Positions 41,422 through 51,984 are shown, numbered from the stretch's first letter. The stretch: DNA of 64,000 nt from Pragia fontium DSM 5563 = ATCC 49100 (GCF_900112475.1 NZ_FOLW01000005.1:62001-126000); one strand, 5' to 3'. The notes: a model not told the origin generated them from the letters alone. Translations and numbers: made by a program.

Positions 41422-41523
41422 ATGCCTTTTAAAGGTGGACGTAAACCGGTTGGTCAGTCGTTAATGAACGGCTAATCTGCTCGTTTCATGATTTAGCCTA
41501 TTACAGCGGAGAGTTGTCACCCT

Positions 41524-43404
41524 ATGATGGACAATCTACGCGCGGCCTCGAATAGTGTCGTGCTTAAAGTTATCCTTGCTTTGATTATATTGTCGTTTGT
41601 TTTAACCGGTGTAGGTAGCTACCTGGGCAGCGGCTCTAATTCATCTGTTGCTGAAGTGAACGGGCAAGAAATCGACCGCGCTAAGTTTGAGAATGCTGTT
41701 ATCGATGAGCGAAACCGTTTACAACAGCAGCTTGGCGAGCAATTTTCTCAGCTGGCCGGCAATGAAAGCTACGTAAAGCAAATGCGTCAACAGGTTCTTA
41801 ACCGTATGATCAATGACACGCTGCTCGACCAGTATGCGGCTAAGATCGGTTTAGCGATTGGTGACGATCAAGTTAAGTTAAATATTCAAAATTCAGAAGA
41901 GTTTGCCACCAATGGTAAATTTGATAACGGCAAATACCGCGATTTATTAAATCGTTTTCGGATAGCGCCTGAGCAGTATGCTGAGATGGTGCGTAAACAG
42001 CTGTTAACACAACAACTGCTGGCGGCATTTGCCGGAAGCAACTTTGCGCTGCCTACAGAGGCTCAATCGGTTATTGCCCTGATTCATCAACAGCGTGATG
42101 TGCGTTTAGCCAACATTGATATGAAAGCGCTGGCAGATAAAAAAGAGGCGATGCCTTCAGAGCAGCAGGTGAAAGAGTTTTACGAGCAGAATAAAAATCG
42201 TTTTACTGCCCCTGAAAGCGTGAAGGTTAGCTATATTGAGGTTGATGCTGCATCGCTGGCTGATGGTTTGAAAGTGAGCGATCAGGAAATAGCGGATTTC
42301 TACCAAAAAAATAAACCGATGTATGTTCAGAAAGCGCGGACTAGCTACAGCATTATTGTGCTGGCAAAAGAAAGCGAAGCAAAAGACGCACTGGAACAGC
42401 TGAAGAATGGTACTGATTTTGTGACGCTAGCCAAAGAAAAATCCATCGAGAAAGACTCCGCTGCTAAAGGTGGTGATATCGGTTGGTTAGAGGCCACTGC
42501 GGTTCCTGATGAAATTGCTAATGCCAAGTTGACGGAAAAAGGTCAGCTTTCTGGCGTTATTCATTCAGATATGGGTTATTTGATTGTGCGTTTGAACGAT
42601 ACTCAGGCGGCAAAAGAAAAACTGCTGGATGAAGTGAAAAATGAAATCGCGCAGAATCTATTACAGGATAAATCCTATCAAAAATACGAAGACCTGCAGA
42701 CTAAGCTTATTGATGGTGCGGGTAGTAATAATCTGTCACTGGCAGATGCTGAAAAGCAATCTGGTTTGAAAGCATTAGAAAGTGATTGGTTCACTCGCGA
42801 CAATATGCCAAAAGCGCTTTCTTATCCGGAAGTTGCTCAGGCCGTTTTTGGTGGTGAACTGTTTGGAGTTAAAGGGGCACCAGGCTCTAACTCTGAGCTG
42901 ATTACCGTGGAAGGCGATCGTGCATTTGTTCTGCGTATTGCCGATCATCGTCCGGAAGCGATCAAATCGTTTGAACAGGTTTCTGGGGATATCACTGCAT
43001 TGTTGAAGCGTCAGAACGTGATGAAGATGGCGCAAGCACAAGCAGACCAACTTTTGGTTGAACTGAAAGCTGGTAAAGGGGATGAAGCCCTGAAGGCAGC
43101 AAACGTTAAGTTCGGTGATAAGCAAGTGATCACCCGTTTATCGGAAGATACCCAATTGGCCGACAGCGTATTTGCTTTAGCGTTGCCAAAAGAAGGGCAG
43201 CCGGTTTATGGCGTTTCTACCGATAAGAACGATGCTGTGGTTTTGGTTGCTCTGGATGCGGTACATCCGGGTAAATTGGATGCAGACCAGACCAAGGCTT
43301 TCAATGCCTCACTGGTACAACAGGATAGCGGTGTGATTCTGGATGCGCTGGTCGGTAATTTGCGTGAGCAAGCGAAAATCAAGATTGGCGAACTGGCACA
43401 GTAA
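41524..43404 (+). CDS. ppiD: Periplasmic folding chaperone PpiD
   Basis: The 626-residue protein (E. coli 623) begins MMDNLRAASNSVVLKVILALIILSFVLTGVGSYLG, a single N-terminal membrane anchor, with the rest periplasmic. A SurA-like N-terminal domain is followed by a parvulin-like domain at about residues 265-360 (SYSIIVLAKESEAKDALEQLKNG ... GGDIGWLE). It works at the SecYEG exit. It lies between hupB and ybaV. Confidence 0.96.
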   Translation: MMDNLRAASNSVVLKVILALIILSFVLTGVGSYLGSGSNSSVAEVNGQEIDRAKFENAVIDERNRLQQQLGEQFSQLAGNESYVKQMRQQVLNRMINDTLLDQYAAKIGLAIGDDQVKLNIQNSEEFATNGKFDNGKYRDLLNRFRIAPEQYAEMVRKQLLTQQLLAAFAGSNFALPTEAQSVIALIHQQRDVRLANIDMKALADKKEAMPSEQQVKEFYEQNKNRFTAPESVKVSYIEVDAASLADGLKVSDQEIADFYQKNKPMYVQKARTSYSIIVLAKESEAKDALEQLKNGTDFVTLAKEKSIEKDSAAKGGDIGWLEATAVPDEIANAKLTEKGQLSGVIHSDMGYLIVRLNDTQAAKEKLLDEVKNEIAQNLLQDKSYQKYEDLQTKLIDGAGSNNLSLADAEKQSGLKALESDWFTRDNMPKALSYPEVAQAVFGGELFGVKGAPGSNSELITVEGDRAFVLRIADHRPEAIKSFEQVSGDITALLKRQNVMKMAQAQADQLLVELKAGKGDEALKAANVKFGDKQVITRLSEDTQLADSVFALALPKEGQPVYGVSTDKNDAVVLVALDAVHPGKLDADQTKAFNASLVQQDSGVILDALVGNLREQAKIKIGELAQ

Positions 43405-43457
43405 TAGGAATAAATGCGGTAACTACCGCATTTATATGTAACCGTTCCTTATAGTCA

Positions 43458-43480
43458 AAGGCCGCTTTAGCGGCCTTTTG
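43458..43480 (+). terminator. Terminator of ppiD
   Basis: AAGGCCGC TTTA GCGGCCTT at 43458-43477 forms a perfect eight-pair stem followed by TTG. It lies 53 bases after ppiD and before ybaV. Confidence 0.75.
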
Positions 43481-43574
43481 CATATCTGTAATCTACCGAT
43501 TGTCTGTTTTTACCGATATTGACAATGTAATGCGACTGCCAGATGACGCAGTGAATTTATATAAGGATATCCGT

Positions 43575-43925
43575 ATGAAAAAATCAGTTATGAAATTACA
43601 CCATATGTTGTTTATCAGCGCATTATTATTGCCAGCAGTAAGCAATGCTGCACCGGAGCAAGGTTCGGTTCAGGAAACGGCACCTGTTGCCAGTATTCAA
43701 TCCTCCAGTACAGCGAAAGAGGTGTTAGAACCTCAGGTTAGCCTTAATCAGGCCACCGCTGAACAGCTTGCTGAGGTGATGCTCGGTATTGGGATTAAGA
43801 AAGCTCAAAATATTGTTAACTACCGTGAGCAGAATGGCCCGTTTGCCAGTCTGGAGCAGTTACAAGAGGTGCCGGGGATTGGTATAGCGACCGTAGAGCG
43901 TAATTTATCCCGCCTTAAGCTTTGA
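43575..43925 (+). CDS. ybaV: Secreted helix-hairpin-helix protein YbaV (ComEA-like)
   Basis: ATG 43575 (MKKSVMKLHHMLFISALLLPAVSNA) gives a clear signal peptide and follows AAGGAT. An upstream TTG at 43500 would bury it and is rejected. The mature region has a double HhH motif, VSLNQATAEQLAEVMLGIGIKKAQNIV and FASLEQLQEVPGIGIATVERN. ComEA relatives bind DNA in the periplasm during natural uptake, but a single HhH protein does not prove competence. In E. coli ybaW (fadM) follows; here queC comes next. Confidence 0.93.
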   Translation: MKKSVMKLHHMLFISALLLPAVSNAAPEQGSVQETAPVASIQSSSTAKEVLEPQVSLNQATAEQLAEVMLGIGIKKAQNIVNYREQNGPFASLEQLQEVPGIGIATVERNLSRLKL

Positions 43926-44000
43926 GATAGCATAACACTGATAATGAAAGCGTCAGGTTTAGCCATCTATAATCAAGGGAGATAAACGTATCTATTTACC

Positions 44001-44020
44001 GCCCCGTTAAGTAACGGGGC
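44001..44020. terminator. Stem-loop between convergent ybaV and queC
   Basis: GCCCCGTT AAGT AACGGGGC is a perfect eight-pair hairpin located between two convergent genes, 21 bases from the end of queC. T-runs are poor, so its efficiency as a terminator is uncertain. Confidence 0.6.
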
Positions 44021-44041
44021 TCGCTGTTGCATCATTGGATA

Positions 44042-44731
44042 TTAGTTGAGTTTCAGCTTAATTTTTAACTGTTGCAGGGTTTGCTGTTTATTTGCCAGAT
44101 AAGTTTTCAGACCATTGGCTCTTAAATGGCAGGAAGGGCATTCACCACAGCCATCACCTTGAATACCGTTATAGCAGGTCAAGGTTTGATTGCGGATCAA
44201 ATCCAGCTTGCCATAGTAGTCAGCTAACGCCCAGGTTTCGGCCTTGTCCAGCCACATCAGCGGCGTATCAAAACGGACCGGGTAATCCATACCTAAAGCA
44301 ACAGCGTGGTTAAGCGCTTTAACGAACTCGTCTCGGCAATCAGGATAGCCGGAGAAATCGGTCTCACACACGCCAGTGATCACTGCTTCTGCTTTAATTT
44401 GATAGGCATAGATGGCTGCCAGCGTTAGGAACAGAATATTTCTACCAGGAACAAAGGTATTTGGAATGCCATCATCTGAGCTTTTCGGAACGGGAATATT
44501 ATCCCGCGTCAGGCTGCTAATGGCTAATTCATTTAATAAACCCACATCCATCACTTTATGGGCGGCAACGTTAAGCTGTTTGGTTAAATTTCTGGCGACC
44601 TCTATCTCAGCCAGATGACGTTGACCGTAATCAAACGTGACACAATGCACTTCATCATATTGTGTTAACGCTTGAATCAGACAGGTTGTTGAGTCCTGAC
44701 CGCCACTGAAAACCACAACTGCACGTTTCAT
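44042..44731 (-). CDS. queC: 7-cyano-7-deazaguanine (preQ0) synthase
   Basis: ATG 44731 ([22 protein letters not shown]) matches the E. coli start; seven extra codons upstream are unlikely. The 229-residue protein has the PP-loop [22 protein letters not shown], and a zinc site near the C-terminus ([19 protein letters not shown]). It converts 7-carboxy-7-deazaguanine to preQ0 with ATP and ammonia, the precursor of the queuosine base handled by queA and tgt at 1.8-4.0 kb. Confidence 0.96.
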   Translation of the reverse strand: MKRAVVVFSGGQDSTTCLIQALTQYDEVHCVTFDYGQRHLAEIEVARNLTKQLNVAAHKVMDVGLLNELAISSLTRDNIPVPKSSDDGIPNTFVPGRNILFLTLAAIYAYQIKAEAVITGVCETDFSGYPDCRDEFVKALNHAVALGMDYPVRFDTPLMWLDKAETWALADYYGKLDLIRNQTLTCYNGIQGDGCGECPSCHLRANGLKTYLANKQQTLQQLKIKLKLN

Positions 44732-45022
44732 ATAAACTCCATATCCTTGCAACCAAAATAGCAGTAATACTTAATCGTTCGGCTAAGACATTCATAACCA
44801 CTTACTTCTCACCATGATAAATCAGGGAATGCGTGTACAACCGATGGTTTCTTGATTACATTGTGTGAGTTAGCGGCTGTTAATAGGGTAATAGGCAAAC
44901 TTTAGTACCGATAAACCCGTTTATCATAGTGACTGGCGGTCATTGATGCCATGTTTTATTATCAATGGTTCCAACGCAATGGATTATTTAAGCCGATGCA
45001 GAATTAAAAAGAGAACAATCAC

Positions 45023-46150
45023 GTGAAAATTTTGGCTGATGAAAATATGCCTTATGCCCCGGCGCTGTTTGGGCAATTGGGCGATGTACGTTTGGTGGCT
45101 GGTCGTCAGCTAAATAGTGAATCACTGGTGGATGCTGATGCCTTGATGGTGCGTTCAGTCACTAAAGTCAATCAGGCGCTGCTTAGTGGCTCTCAGGTGC
45201 GTTTTGTTGGCTCAGCTACGGCAGGCACCGATCATGTTGATGAGGTTTGGTTAAAGCAGAACGGCATCGGATTTTCTGCCGCGCCGGGCTGTAATGCCAT
45301 TGCGGTGGTGGAATACGTATTTTCTTCCCTGCTAATGCTGGCGGAACGGGATAGCTTCCGGCTTGCAGATAAAACTATCGGGATTATCGGGGTTGGCAAT
45401 GTTGGTTCTCGATTGAATCATCGCCTGAAGGCGCTGGGTATTAAAACGCTATTGTGCGATCCCCCTCGCGCCAGAACCGATAACAGCGAAACATTTTGGC
45501 CGCTGGAAAAGCTGGTCAAAGAAGCGGATATATTAACCTTTCATACGCCGCTGTATAAAGATGGGATTGATAAAACCTTCCATATGGTTGATGAGGCGGT
45601 CTTGGCGGCACTGCCACCGGGGCGTATTTTGATCAATGCCTGTCGTGGTGCGGTTGTTGATAATATTGCTTTGATGAGAGCCTTAGAAAAAGGCAAGCGC
45701 CTCAGCACCATACTCGATGTATGGGAACCCGAACCCGATTTATTACTGCCCCTGCTGAAGATGGTGGATATTGGGACGCCACATATTGCTGGTTATACCC
45801 TGGAAGGCAAAGCGCGTGGCACTACTCAGATTTATCAGGCGTTCAGTGAGTTTCTCGGCCAACCCAAAAGCGTCGACCTAACCGGCTTATTACCTCAGGC
45901 CGAGTTCAATCATATAACCTTTAATGGTGAATTGGATGAACACAGGCTAAAACGATTAATCCATCTGGTGTATGATGTGCGTCGTGATGACGCCCCGTTA
46001 AGACGGGTTGCCGGTCAACGTGGTGAATTTGACCGTTTACGTAAAGAGTATGTTGAGCGCAGAGAGTGGTCCTCGCTAACCGTAGCGTGTGATAATGCAG
46101 ACAGCGCTGCACTGCTACAGCAACTGGGTTTCAGCGCCAGGCTGGCCTAA
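45023..46150 (+). CDS. pdxB: Erythronate-4-phosphate dehydrogenase
   Basis: The GTG start gives 375 residues beginning [25 protein letters not shown]. The D-2-hydroxyacid dehydrogenase core has the NAD motif [12 protein letters not shown], the Arg/Glu/His catalytic set in [18 protein letters not shown] and [17 protein letters not shown], and the PdxB-specific C-terminal dimerisation domain. It acts in pyridoxal phosphate synthesis. This is the first gene of a block that in E. coli lies far from queC. Confidence 0.96.
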   Translation: MKILADENMPYAPALFGQLGDVRLVAGRQLNSESLVDADALMVRSVTKVNQALLSGSQVRFVGSATAGTDHVDEVWLKQNGIGFSAAPGCNAIAVVEYVFSSLLMLAERDSFRLADKTIGIIGVGNVGSRLNHRLKALGIKTLLCDPPRARTDNSETFWPLEKLVKEADILTFHTPLYKDGIDKTFHMVDEAVLAALPPGRILINACRGAVVDNIALMRALEKGKRLSTILDVWEPEPDLLLPLLKMVDIGTPHIAGYTLEGKARGTTQIYQAFSEFLGQPKSVDLTGLLPQAEFNHITFNGELDEHRLKRLIHLVYDVRRDDAPLRRVAGQRGEFDRLRKEYVERREWSSLTVACDNADSAALLQQLGFSARLA

Positions 46151-46252
46151 TACCAGACTCAGACGATCAAATAGCGTTTAAACATTTTTTCTCTGAATAA
46201 CAGAGAGAGTTTGTTGGGAAACGCATAATGCAATTATTTCGGAGAATTCAGC

Positions 46253-47263
46253 ATGACTGATGGTTGGCAAATTGCCGTGCTCGGTGCTACTGGCGCTGTG
46301 GGAGAGGCTCTGATTGAGCTATTACAAGAGCGTAATTTCCCGGTAGGAGAGCTTTATCTGTTAGCCAGTGAGCGTACTGCTGGTGAAACAGTTCGTTTTA
46401 ATGGCAAAAGTATTATTGTACAGAATGCGGCTGAATTCGATTGGTCACAGGCTCAACTGGCATTTTTTGTGGGCGGCGCAGAAGCTGCAGCTCGCTATGC
46501 TGAAGAAGCGGCTAATAGCGGTTGTTTAGTGATTGATAACAGTGGATTATTTGCTCTGGAGCATGATGTGCCATTAGTGGTGCCGGGCGTGAACAATCAT
46601 GCACTGGCAGAGTATCGTAATCGCAATATTATTGCAGTAGCGGATAGCTTAACCAGCCAACTGTTAACCGCGATTAAACCATTGTCCGAAGCGGCTGGTT
46701 TGTCACGTATTCAAGTTATCGCCATGTTGTCTGCTTCGGCTCATGGTAAAGCGGCGGTTGACGATCTGGCGGGACAAAGTGCGCGTTTACTGAACGGTTT
46801 ACCGGTAGAAGAGGGATTTTTCCGTAAACAATTGGCGTTTAACCTATTACCGCTGTTGCCAGATTCAGAAGGCAGTGTGCGAGAAGAGCGCCGCATCGTG
46901 GATGAAACTCGTAAAGTATTACAGGATGACGGTCTGGCTATCTCTGTGTCCTGCATCCAGTCTCCGGTGTTCTACGGTAATGCGCAGGTGGTACATATGG
47001 AAGGTCTGCGTCCATTGTCCGCCGAAGAGGCGATGGGTGAACTGCTGAATGCCGATGATTTGCAAATCAGTGAAGCGGATGATTATCCTACCCAAGTAGG
47101 GGATGCGACCGGTAATCCACACTTGAGTATTGGCTGCTTACGCAATGACTATGGCATTCCTGAACAATTACAGTTCTGGTCTGTGGCGGATAATGTGCGT
47201 TTTGGTGGTGCTCTAATGGCGGTTAAAACAGCAGAAAGCCTGATTCAGGAGTACATGTACTAA
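46253..47263 (+). CDS. usg: Aspartate-semialdehyde dehydrogenase-like protein Usg
   Basis: The 336-residue protein starts [24 protein letters not shown] with an NAD(P)-binding GATGAVG motif and a C-terminal ASADH-like domain. The catalytic-cysteine position of true ASADH (NCST-type) reads DSLTSQLL, so it is probably not an active semialdehyde dehydrogenase, as known for E. coli Usg. The stop overlaps the truA start by one base (TAATG). Confidence 0.94.
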   Translation: MTDGWQIAVLGATGAVGEALIELLQERNFPVGELYLLASERTAGETVRFNGKSIIVQNAAEFDWSQAQLAFFVGGAEAAARYAEEAANSGCLVIDNSGLFALEHDVPLVVPGVNNHALAEYRNRNIIAVADSLTSQLLTAIKPLSEAAGLSRIQVIAMLSASAHGKAAVDDLAGQSARLLNGLPVEEGFFRKQLAFNLLPLLPDSEGSVREERRIVDETRKVLQDDGLAISVSCIQSPVFYGNAQVVHMEGLRPLSAEEAMGELLNADDLQISEADDYPTQVGDATGNPHLSIGCLRNDYGIPEQLQFWSVADNVRFGGALMAVKTAESLIQEYMY

Positions 47264-48078
47264 TGTCTGCCGTAGGCAAAACGAAGATTGCGCTCGGCAT
47301 TGAATATGATGGCAGTGGTTATTACGGCTGGCAGCGTCAGCAAGAAGTCGCCAGTGTTCAGGGGCATTTGGAAAAAGCCTTAACGACGGTGGCTAATCAG
47401 CCCGTTAGCGTCTTTTGTGCCGGCAGGACGGATGCAGGTGTGCATGCGACCGGGCAAGTGGTGCATTTTGAAACCGATGTCATCAGAAAAGATGTCGCTT
47501 GGACGATGGGGGTAAATGCTAACTTACCCTCTAATATTGCGGTACGATGGATGAAAAGCGTTAATGAGGATTTTCATGCACGCTTCAGTGCAACGGCACG
47601 CCGTTACCGCTATATTATTTATAACCATCGTTTACGCCCAGCTATACTGAGTCACGGGGTAACGCATTTTCATTTACCGCTGGATGAGTCGCGTATGCAC
47701 CGTGCCGGGCAATGTTTATTGGGTGAAAATGATTTTACTTCGTTTCGGGCTGTTCAATGTCAGTCGCGTACGCCATGGCGTAATGTAAAACATTTAAAGG
47801 TGACACGACAGGGTGCCTATGTCGTGGTAGATATTAAGGCTAATGCCTTTGTTCATCATATGGTTAGAAATATTGTTGGTAGTTTGCTGGAAATAGGTTG
47901 TGGCAACCAAAGTGAAGAATGGATGGCTGAGCTTTTGGCCGAAAAAGATCGCACTTTAGCTGCAGCAACGGCGAAAGCGGAAGGATTGTATTTGGTTGCG
48001 GTAGATTATCCGGATACCTTTCAATTACCTAAATCGCCTTTAGGGCCGCTTTTTTTAAACGATAATTTTTGTGGATGA
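47263..48078 (+). CDS. truA: tRNA pseudouridine(38-40) synthase
   Basis: The 271-residue enzyme has [15 protein letters not shown] and the catalytic Asp57 in [19 protein letters not shown], with [16 protein letters not shown] near the end. It isomerises uridines 38-40 in many tRNAs. It is coupled to usg through an overlapping stop/start and followed 12 bases later by dedA. Confidence 0.97.
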   Translation: MSAVGKTKIALGIEYDGSGYYGWQRQQEVASVQGHLEKALTTVANQPVSVFCAGRTDAGVHATGQVVHFETDVIRKDVAWTMGVNANLPSNIAVRWMKSVNEDFHARFSATARRYRYIIYNHRLRPAILSHGVTHFHLPLDESRMHRAGQCLLGENDFTSFRAVQCQSRTPWRNVKHLKVTRQGAYVVVDIKANAFVHHMVRNIVGSLLEIGCGNQSEEWMAELLAEKDRTLAAATAKAEGLYLVAVDYPDTFQLPKSPLGPLFLNDNFCG

Positions 48079-48090
48079 TTAACACCCTTT

Positions 48091-48756
48091 ATGGAATATA
48101 TTACTTACTTGATTGATTTTATTCTTCATATTGATGTGCATCTGGCTCAGATATTTGAAAATTACGGCCCATGGGTTTATGGCATTCTGTTTTTGATTTT
48201 ATTTTGTGAAACCGGTTTAGTGGTTACGCCATTTTTACCCGGAGATTCATTGCTGTTTGTCGCAGGTGCATTATCCGCTTTACCGGGCAATGATATTAAT
48301 GTGCATTTAATGGTAGGATTGATGATTGCTGCAGCTATTTTAGGTGATGCGGTAAACTACACCATCGGTAAATTATTTGGCGCCCAACTGTTTAAAAATC
48401 CGGACTCCAAAATATTTCGCCGCAGCTATTTGGTTAAAACCCACGAATTTTATGAGCGCCACGGTGGAAAAACCATCATTCTGGCGCGATTTGTACCGAT
48501 TATCCGCACTTTTGCCCCTTTTGTTGCGGGTATGGGTGAGATGAGCTATCGTCGTTTCGCCGCATATAATATTATCGGTGGGGTGGTTTGGGTTGTGCTA
48601 TTCACCTATGCAGGATATATTTTCGGGGATTTGCAAATTGTGCAGCAAAATTTAAAATTATTGATTGTTGCCATCATTATTATTTCCGTTATGCCTGGGG
48701 TAATTGAAGTTTTACGCCATCGGCGAGCTGCAGCAAAAAATAAAAAAATACAATAA
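48091..48756 (+). CDS. dedA: DedA family inner-membrane protein
   Basis: The 221-residue protein has four to six hydrophobic segments with the family motifs [24 protein letters not shown] and [28 protein letters not shown]. DedA proteins are linked to polyprenyl-phosphate or lipid flipping and to envelope fitness. It ends in a basic, lysine-rich tail. It is located between truA and accD, as in E. coli. Confidence 0.95.
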   Translation: MEYITYLIDFILHIDVHLAQIFENYGPWVYGILFLILFCETGLVVTPFLPGDSLLFVAGALSALPGNDINVHLMVGLMIAAAILGDAVNYTIGKLFGAQLFKNPDSKIFRRSYLVKTHEFYERHGGKTIILARFVPIIRTFAPFVAGMGEMSYRRFAAYNIIGGVVWVVLFTYAGYIFGDLQIVQQNLKLLIVAIIIISVMPGVIEVLRHRRAAAKNKKIQ

Positions 48757-48795
48757 TTCAATCGATTATATTTTTTGCCAGAGAGAATAAAGGGG

Positions 48796-48826
48796 CCCTG
48801 ACAAGTTTTAGTCCAATCTGTCAGGG
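48796..48826 (+). terminator. Stem-loop between dedA and accD
   Basis: CCCTGACA (48796-48803) pairs perfectly with TGTCAGGG (48819-48826) around 15 bases. No T-run follows, so it may be a weak terminator or a leader structure of accD. Confidence 0.45.
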
Positions 48827-48943
48827 TGATATGGTTTAATGGGCGGCGTATTTTGTGTCTGACATTGACAGTCATTATCACGGGAAGATATCCGTCTGAA
48901 TAGCTGACCAACGCTATGCTTGGTTTAAACAGAAAGGTCATCA

Positions 48944-49852
48944 ATGAGCTGGATTGAACGAATTTTAAGTAAAAGTAGCGCTCCAACGCGTAAAGCTAAT
49001 ATCCCTGAAGGGGTTTGGACCAAATGCGACAGCTGCGGACAAGTGCTTTATCGCGCTGAGTTGGATCGTAATTTAGACGTTTGCCCTAAATGCGATCATC
49101 ACATGCGTATGGGTGCCCGCGTGCGCCTGCACAGTTTCCTGGACAAGGGGAGTGAAGTCGAGCTGGGTAGTGAGCTTGAACCGAAAGATCTGCTAAAGTT
49201 CAGAGATTCTAAAAAATACAAAGACCGTTTATCGGCTGCACAAAAAGAAACCAATGAAAAAGACGCCTTAGTCGTCATGAAGGGAACGCTGTACGGTATG
49301 CCAGTGGTTGTGGCATCGTTTGAGTTCTCATTTATGGGCGGTTCAATGGCATCCGTGGTTGGCGCTCGATTTGTTCGCGGCGTTGAGCAGGCATTAGAAG
49401 ATAATTGTCCACTGGTTTGTTTTTCTGCCAGCGGCGGTGCCCGTATGCAAGAAGCGCTGTTTTCTTTGATGCAAATGGCGAAAACCAGTGCTGCACTGGC
49501 TAAAATGCAAGAACGCGGACTGCCTTACATCTCCGTGTTGACCGACCCAACGATGGGCGGCGTGTCAGCCAGTTTAGCGATGTTAGGTGATGTTAATGTG
49601 GCTGAACCTAAAGCATTAATTGGTTTTGCTGGTCCACGGGTTATTGAGCAGACCGTGCGTGAAAAGTTACCGCCGGGCTTCCAACGTAGTGAATTCCTGA
49701 TTGAGAAAGGGGCGATTGATATGATTGTACGTCGTCCTGAAATGCGCCTACGTTTGGCGAGTCTGTTAGCCAAAATGACTAATCAGCCTCTGCCTGATGA
49801 AGGTGTTAATGAAGCCGAGGCTTCAGTATCTGTATCAGATACTGAAAAGTAA
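48944..49852 (+). CDS. accD: Acetyl-CoA carboxylase carboxyltransferase subunit beta
   Basis: The 302-residue protein has an N-terminal zinc ribbon (Cys28, Cys31, Cys47, Cys50) and the carboxyltransferase core with [20 protein letters not shown] and [19 protein letters not shown]. With AccA it transfers CO2 from carboxybiotin to acetyl-CoA, the committed step of fatty-acid synthesis, and so depends on biotin made by the bio cluster. It is followed by folC. Confidence 0.97.
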   Translation: MSWIERILSKSSAPTRKANIPEGVWTKCDSCGQVLYRAELDRNLDVCPKCDHHMRMGARVRLHSFLDKGSEVELGSELEPKDLLKFRDSKKYKDRLSAAQKETNEKDALVVMKGTLYGMPVVVASFEFSFMGGSMASVVGARFVRGVEQALEDNCPLVCFSASGGARMQEALFSLMQMAKTSAALAKMQERGLPYISVLTDPTMGGVSASLAMLGDVNVAEPKALIGFAGPRVIEQTVREKLPPGFQRSEFLIEKGAIDMIVRRPEMRLRLASLLAKMTNQPLPDEGVNEAEASVSVSDTEK

Positions 49853-49886
49853 GCCGTATTGGTTACTTCATTAATTATAAACGAAC

Positions 49887-49914
49887 AACCCGGCCATGAT
49901 TATCTGGTCGGGTT
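49887..49914 (+). terminator. Stem-loop between accD and folC
   Basis: AACCCGGCCA (49887-49896) pairs with TGGTCGGGTT (49905-49914) with one G-T pair. Little T-run follows; likely partial termination between the two genes. Confidence 0.55.
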
Positions 49915-49951
49915 GCACAAGAGTGAAACCGTAGCTAAGTGAACGGGAATC

Positions 49952-51232
49952 ATGAAAGATCTAGATATACCTCAAGCCACGTCGCCTCTTGCCTCGTGGC
50001 TTTATTATCTTGAGCATCTGCATAATCAGGCTATCGAACTAGGCCTGGAACGTGTTCGTTCTGTTGCAGAGCGCCTCGACCTGCTTAAACCCGCGCCTTA
50101 TGTCTTCACCGTTGCCGGTACTAATGGCAAGGGTACCACTTGCCGCACTCTGGAAACGATTCTTATGGCAGCAGGGTTTCGCGTGGGTGTTTACAGTTCC
50201 CCGCACCTGATTCGCTATACTGAAAGAGCAAGAATACAGGGGCAAGAACTACCTGAGAGTGCGCATACCCAAGCCTTTGCTTTGATTGAGCAGGGAAGAG
50301 GGGAGACGTCTTTAACCTATTTTGAATTTAGTACTCTGTCTGCCCTTCAACTGTTTAAACAATCCAATTTGGATGTGGTGATTTTAGAGGTTGGCTTAGG
50401 TGGGCGTCTGGATGCCACCAACATTGTGGATTCAGATGTGGCTGTAGTGACCAGTATTGCGCTGGATCATACCGACTGGTTAGGCTTCGACCGTGAGAGT
50501 ATTGGCCGTGAGAAGGCTGGCGTTTTCCGTGCAGATAAACCTGCGGTAGTGGGTGAACCTGATATGCCGCAAAGCATTGCTGATGTTGCTGCTGAACTTG
50601 GTTCTCCGCTGTATCGTCGTGGATATGACTGGTGCTTTGAACTGGAAGCGTCGGGCGAGAGCTGGTGCTGGCAGGCTGCTGAGGAAAAACTTGCAGGCTT
50701 ACCGATACCAAACGTTCCTCTGCCTAATGCGGCGACAGCGCTATCAGCATTGCATTATTCATCTTTGAAAGTGAGTCATGAGGCCATCCGTCAAGGGTTG
50801 ATGCAGGCTGCCTTACCGGGACGTTTTCAGGTTATTGGACAATCACCGTTGAGGATATTAGACGTTGCCCATAATCCTCATGCCGCTGGCTATTTAGCCC
50901 AGCGTCTTGCGGCACTGCCGCATCGTGATGGAAAAGTCTATGCTGTAGTGGGAATGTTGTCAGATAAAGATATAGAAGGCACGCTGGCGTTGCTTAAGCC
51001 ACAGGTAGATATCTGGTACTGCGCGCCTCTAGAAGGACCTCGTGGCGCTAACGCAGAGCAACTGGCTCAATATTTACCGCAATCAAGCGTGTTTACTGAT
51101 GTTAAACAGGCCTGGCAACAGGCGCTACAGGATGCCGGTAGTCAGGACATGATTATCGTCTGTGGTTCTTTCCATACCGTTGCACATGTGATGGAAATAC
51201 TGGCGTCAAGTACAGGAGAACAGGATGGCTAG
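49952..51232 (+). CDS. folC: Bifunctional folylpolyglutamate / dihydrofolate synthase
   Basis: The 426-residue Mur-ligase-like enzyme has the P-loop VAGTNGKGTTCRTLE near 54-68, VYSSPHLIRYTERARI, EVGLGGRLDATN and ILDVAHNPHAAGYLA. It adds glutamate to dihydropteroate and to folates. Its end overlaps the dedD start by eight bases, implying coupled translation. Confidence 0.97.
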   Translation: MKDLDIPQATSPLASWLYYLEHLHNQAIELGLERVRSVAERLDLLKPAPYVFTVAGTNGKGTTCRTLETILMAAGFRVGVYSSPHLIRYTERARIQGQELPESAHTQAFALIEQGRGETSLTYFEFSTLSALQLFKQSNLDVVILEVGLGGRLDATNIVDSDVAVVTSIALDHTDWLGFDRESIGREKAGVFRADKPAVVGEPDMPQSIADVAAELGSPLYRRGYDWCFELEASGESWCWQAAEEKLAGLPIPNVPLPNAATALSALHYSSLKVSHEAIRQGLMQAALPGRFQVIGQSPLRILDVAHNPHAAGYLAQRLAALPHRDGKVYAVVGMLSDKDIEGTLALLKPQVDIWYCAPLEGPRGANAEQLAQYLPQSSVFTDVKQAWQQALQDAGSQDMIIVCGSFHTVAHVMEILASSTGEQDG

Positions 51233-51932
51233 TCAATTTCAAAACCGATTGGTAGGGGCCGTCATTATTGTTGCTATTGGTGTCATCGTACTTCCCAGTT
51301 TGTTTGATGGTAAGAAGAAACACTATGAAGAAGAGTTTGCGGCAATACCGTTGGTACCAAAAGAAGGTGACGATCGGAATACCGAAATTTTACCTTCGGT
51401 AAACCATAATTTGCCGCCGGTTAATCCTGGTGCAACGGCGACAGTGGGCAACGGTCAAGTCGTTGATAATGCGAACACCGGGATAGCCCCACCGCCGCTG
51501 GCTTCGACTACCGCTGGTAATACAGCGGTAAATGCTCAGCCGGAAACGCTACCCCAGGTCACTCAAACTAAGCCCCCAGAGAGTAAACCTGAACCCAAAC
51601 CTGTTGTACCGAAGCCAACTGAGCAAAAGCCCGTTGCCAATAATAAACCGGTAGAGTCGGAAAAACCGAAAGAGAAACCTCCGGTAGGTCAGGCCTATAT
51701 TGTTCAGCTTGGTGCCCTAAAGAATGCGGACAAAGTTAATGAGTTGGTCGCAACGCTTCGTTTGTCAGGCCATCGGGTTTATACGATCCCAGCAACGCCG
51801 GTGCAGGGGAAAATTACCCGGTTGGTAGTAGGTCCGGATCCATCAAAGCAAAAGCTTGAGGCTGCATTGCCTGAACTTAAACGCTTGACGGGTTTGAGTG
51901 GACAGGTTAAAGCATATAGTGCCGTACGATAA
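51225..51932 (+). CDS. dedD: Cell division protein DedD (SPOR domain)
   Basis: The 235-residue protein has an N-terminal membrane helix (LVGAVIIVAIGVIVLPSLF, about 9-27), a long periplasmic linker rich in Pro/Lys/Glu (about 75-155), and a C-terminal SPOR domain (YIVQLGALKNADKVNELVATL ...) that binds denuded septal glycan. It overlaps folC. Its stop codon lies at the foot of a hairpin that also carries PurR operator sequence. Confidence 0.95.
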   Translation: MASQFQNRLVGAVIIVAIGVIVLPSLFDGKKKHYEEEFAAIPLVPKEGDDRNTEILPSVNHNLPPVNPGATATVGNGQVVDNANTGIAPPPLASTTAGNTAVNAQPETLPQVTQTKPPESKPEPKPVVPKPTEQKPVANNKPVESEKPKEKPPVGQAYIVQLGALKNADKVNELVATLRLSGHRVYTIPATPVQGKITRLVVGPDPSKQKLEAALPELKRLTGLSGQVKAYSAVR

Positions 51933-51984
51933 CGTTTGCGTAATGATAAAATCGATACGCAAACGTTTTCTTTTTCTGTTAGAA
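51926..51984 (+). promoter_or_regulatory. PurR operator(s) and cvpA-purF promoter, embedded in the dedD terminator hairpin
   Basis: ACGCAAACGTTTTCTT at 51957-51972 fits the PurR consensus ANGCAANCGNTTNCNT without mismatch. On the minus strand 51926-51941 reads ACGCAAACGTTATCGT, one mismatch. The arms AACGTTTGCGTA (51931-51942) and TACGCAAACGTT (51956-51967) form a 12-pair hairpin followed by TTCTTTTT, the likely dedD terminator. TAGAAT at 51981-51986 resembles the E. coli purF -10. PurR with hypoxanthine or guanine should repress cvpA-purF. Confidence 0.8.
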
